Of a stretch of 64,000 bases of DNA, positions 62,929 to 64,000 are shown in pieces (the stretch's first letter is position 1; each line of letters begins with the position of its first letter). Source of the DNA: Natronincola ferrireducens (GTDB lineage: Bacteria; Bacillota; Clostridia; Peptostreptococcales; Natronincolaceae). A program made the position numbers and the translations under genes. The notes under the pieces are model-generated. The model saw only the letters and a program-made list of their open reading frames with translations. It did no database searches and had not been told where the DNA came from. Location of the stretch: contig NZ_FNFP01000002.1 of assembly GCF_900100845.1 (NCBI RefSeq), positions 1-64,000 on the forward strand. Reading direction: 5' to 3'.

Positions 62929-63948
62929 ATGGGGGAAAAACTAAGACAAATCACAGAGGGTCTTGAGGAAAGATATTTATCATCCTTTGCTCAGTTAAGT
63001 GTAAATACTAGGGGTCGTAGTAATACAGAAGAAGAGTGTGATGTTCGAACCCCATATCAGCGGGATCGAGACAGAATTATCCACTGCGAATTCTTTAGAA
63101 AGCTAAAGGGCAAGACGCAGGTTTTTATTGTAAATAATGATACATTTAGAACAAGATTAACCCATACCTTAGAAGTCAGCCAAATATCTAGAACCATTGC
63201 GAGGGCATTGAGGCTAAACGAGGACCTTGTAGAAGCTATAGCTTTAGGCCATGATTTAGGACATACCTGCTTTGGTCATAGTGGTGAAGAAATACTTAAT
63301 GACGTTGCAGAGTCCTTTAAACATAATGAGCAAAGTTTAAGAATAGTAGATAGGTTAGAAAGAAAAGGAAAGGGTTTGAATCTAACCTTTGAGGTAAGAG
63401 ATGGTATATTACATCATACAGGAGAAGGAATTCCTGTAACAATGGAAGGAAAATTAGTAAAATTGGTGGATCGTATTACCTATCTTTGCCATGATATTCA
63501 GGATAGTATCACAGCTGGTATATTGAAAAGAGAAAATATTCCTAAAAACATTCTAAAAGTTTTGGGGGATGTTCATAGTCAAAGGGTTAATACCTTTGTA
63601 AAGGATGTTATCAATGAAACATTAAGGCAACTAGACCTAGGTAATGATAACAATATTTATCAAACAGATACTATTTATGAAACTATGATGGAATTAAGAG
63701 CTTTTATGTTTAAAAATGTTTATAATTCAGAATTGTGTATTAGAGAAAAAGAAAAAGCGACTTATATTGTAGAGTTTCTATTTGAATACTTGACTAAAAA
63801 ACCAGAGGAAATGTCTTCGTTTTATCTTGATATAATAGAAAAAGAAGGATTATCAAGGGCAGTTGTAGATTATATAGCCGCCTGCACTGATAATGATGCC
63901 ATTAAATTATTTCAAGGAAAGGTCATTCCTTCACCTAAATATTTCTAA
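62929..63948 (+). CDS. dgt: Deoxyguanosinetriphosphate triphosphohydrolase-like protein
   Basis: The 339-residue protein has the dGTPase HD signatures VRTPYQRDRDRIIHCEFFRKL, TFRTRLTHTLEVSQI, LGHDLGHTCFGHSGE and VDRITYLCHDIQDSI. It hydrolyses dNTPs to deoxynucleosides and triphosphate. In Clostridia the gene usually precedes dnaG and rpoD, which would lie just beyond the window. ATG at 62929 follows AAGGAAGG; the TTG at 62920 is too close to that site. Confidence 0.94.
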   Translation: MGEKLRQITEGLEERYLSSFAQLSVNTRGRSNTEEECDVRTPYQRDRDRIIHCEFFRKLKGKTQVFIVNNDTFRTRLTHTLEVSQISRTIARALRLNEDLVEAIALGHDLGHTCFGHSGEEILNDVAESFKHNEQSLRIVDRLERKGKGLNLTFEVRDGILHHTGEGIPVTMEGKLVKLVDRITYLCHDIQDSITAGILKRENIPKNILKVLGDVHSQRVNTFVKDVINETLRQLDLGNDNNIYQTDTIYETMMELRAFMFKNVYNSELCIREKEKATYIVEFLFEYLTKKPEEMSSFYLDIIEKEGLSRAVVDYIAACTDNDAIKLFQGKVIPSPKYF

Positions 63949-64000
63949 AAGCATAGTATTAAAATAAAATTGTCAGAATTTATTTATTTTAATAGATAAG

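Overview
The window is AT-rich, uses many TTG and GTG starts behind strong GGAGG-type ribosome binding sites, and carries endospore genes (gpr, spoIIP, yqfC, yqfD) together with a single-chain glycyl-tRNA synthetase and pyruvate phosphate dikinase. This points to an anaerobic, spore-forming member of the class Clostridia. An Alkaliphilus/Natronincola-like genome is my best guess; that is an inference from gene order and protein style, not a search result. No rRNA or tRNA gene, CRISPR array, prophage or intact insertion sequence was seen.

Layout. 1-11.8 kb: a mixed region with a double P-loop ATPase, GNAT and HD proteins, a DEAD-box helicase, a minus-strand group (alanyl-tRNA editing protein, PgpA-like protein, an unknown membrane-anchored protein), a metallo-beta-lactamase-fold lipoprotein and a TPR protein. 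11.9-20 kb: comEC, holA, rpsT (minus), gpr, spoIIP, a small membrane protein and lepA. 20-30.5 kb: hemW, the HrcA/CIRCE heat-shock operon hrcA-grpE-dnaK-dnaJ, then prmA, rsmE, mtaB, a HIT protein, rpsU and yqeY. 30.6-44.7 kb: an exported EEP-family protein, NfeD/FloA, yqfC-yqfD-phoH-pgpH-ybeY-dgkA(PAP2)-(DUF3048)-cdd-era-yqzL-recO and a DUF4342 protein. 44.7-50.8 kb: a T-box-controlled glyS and the regulator/PDRP/PPDK module. 62.9 kb to the end: a dGTPase-like gene.

50.8-62.9 kb, between ppdK and dgt, looks like an accessory segment. It holds a G+C-richer orphan reading frame, a membrane diguanylate cyclase, an OmpR-type two-component system, a second-type FtsH, a zinc-ribbon microprotein, a YugP-type membrane metallopeptidase, a MerR/zinc-ribbon/methyltransferase-like fusion, an FMN/FAD reductase lipoprotein and a 58-residue helical protein.

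The strongest new signal is in that segment. Three promoters (response regulator operon, ftsH, yugP) each carry two abutting 11-bp copies of AGTTCA(T/C)A-type sequence placed 6-7 bp before a -10 hexamer, where the -35 would be. This is the geometry of an OmpR/PhoB-family activator and suggests that the two-component system drives itself and two membrane proteases as one quality-control regulon. The same segment has a dispersed intergenic repeat lying in 3' untranslated regions, and terminator hairpins that share a loop sequence while their stems differ.

Other points of note are hairpins that occlude the Shine-Dalgarno sequences of spoIIP and yqzL, a terminator inside a coding frame, a ComEC lacking its nuclease-like domain with a separate MBL lipoprotein nearby, and a lipid kinase fused to a PAP2 phosphatase-like domain.
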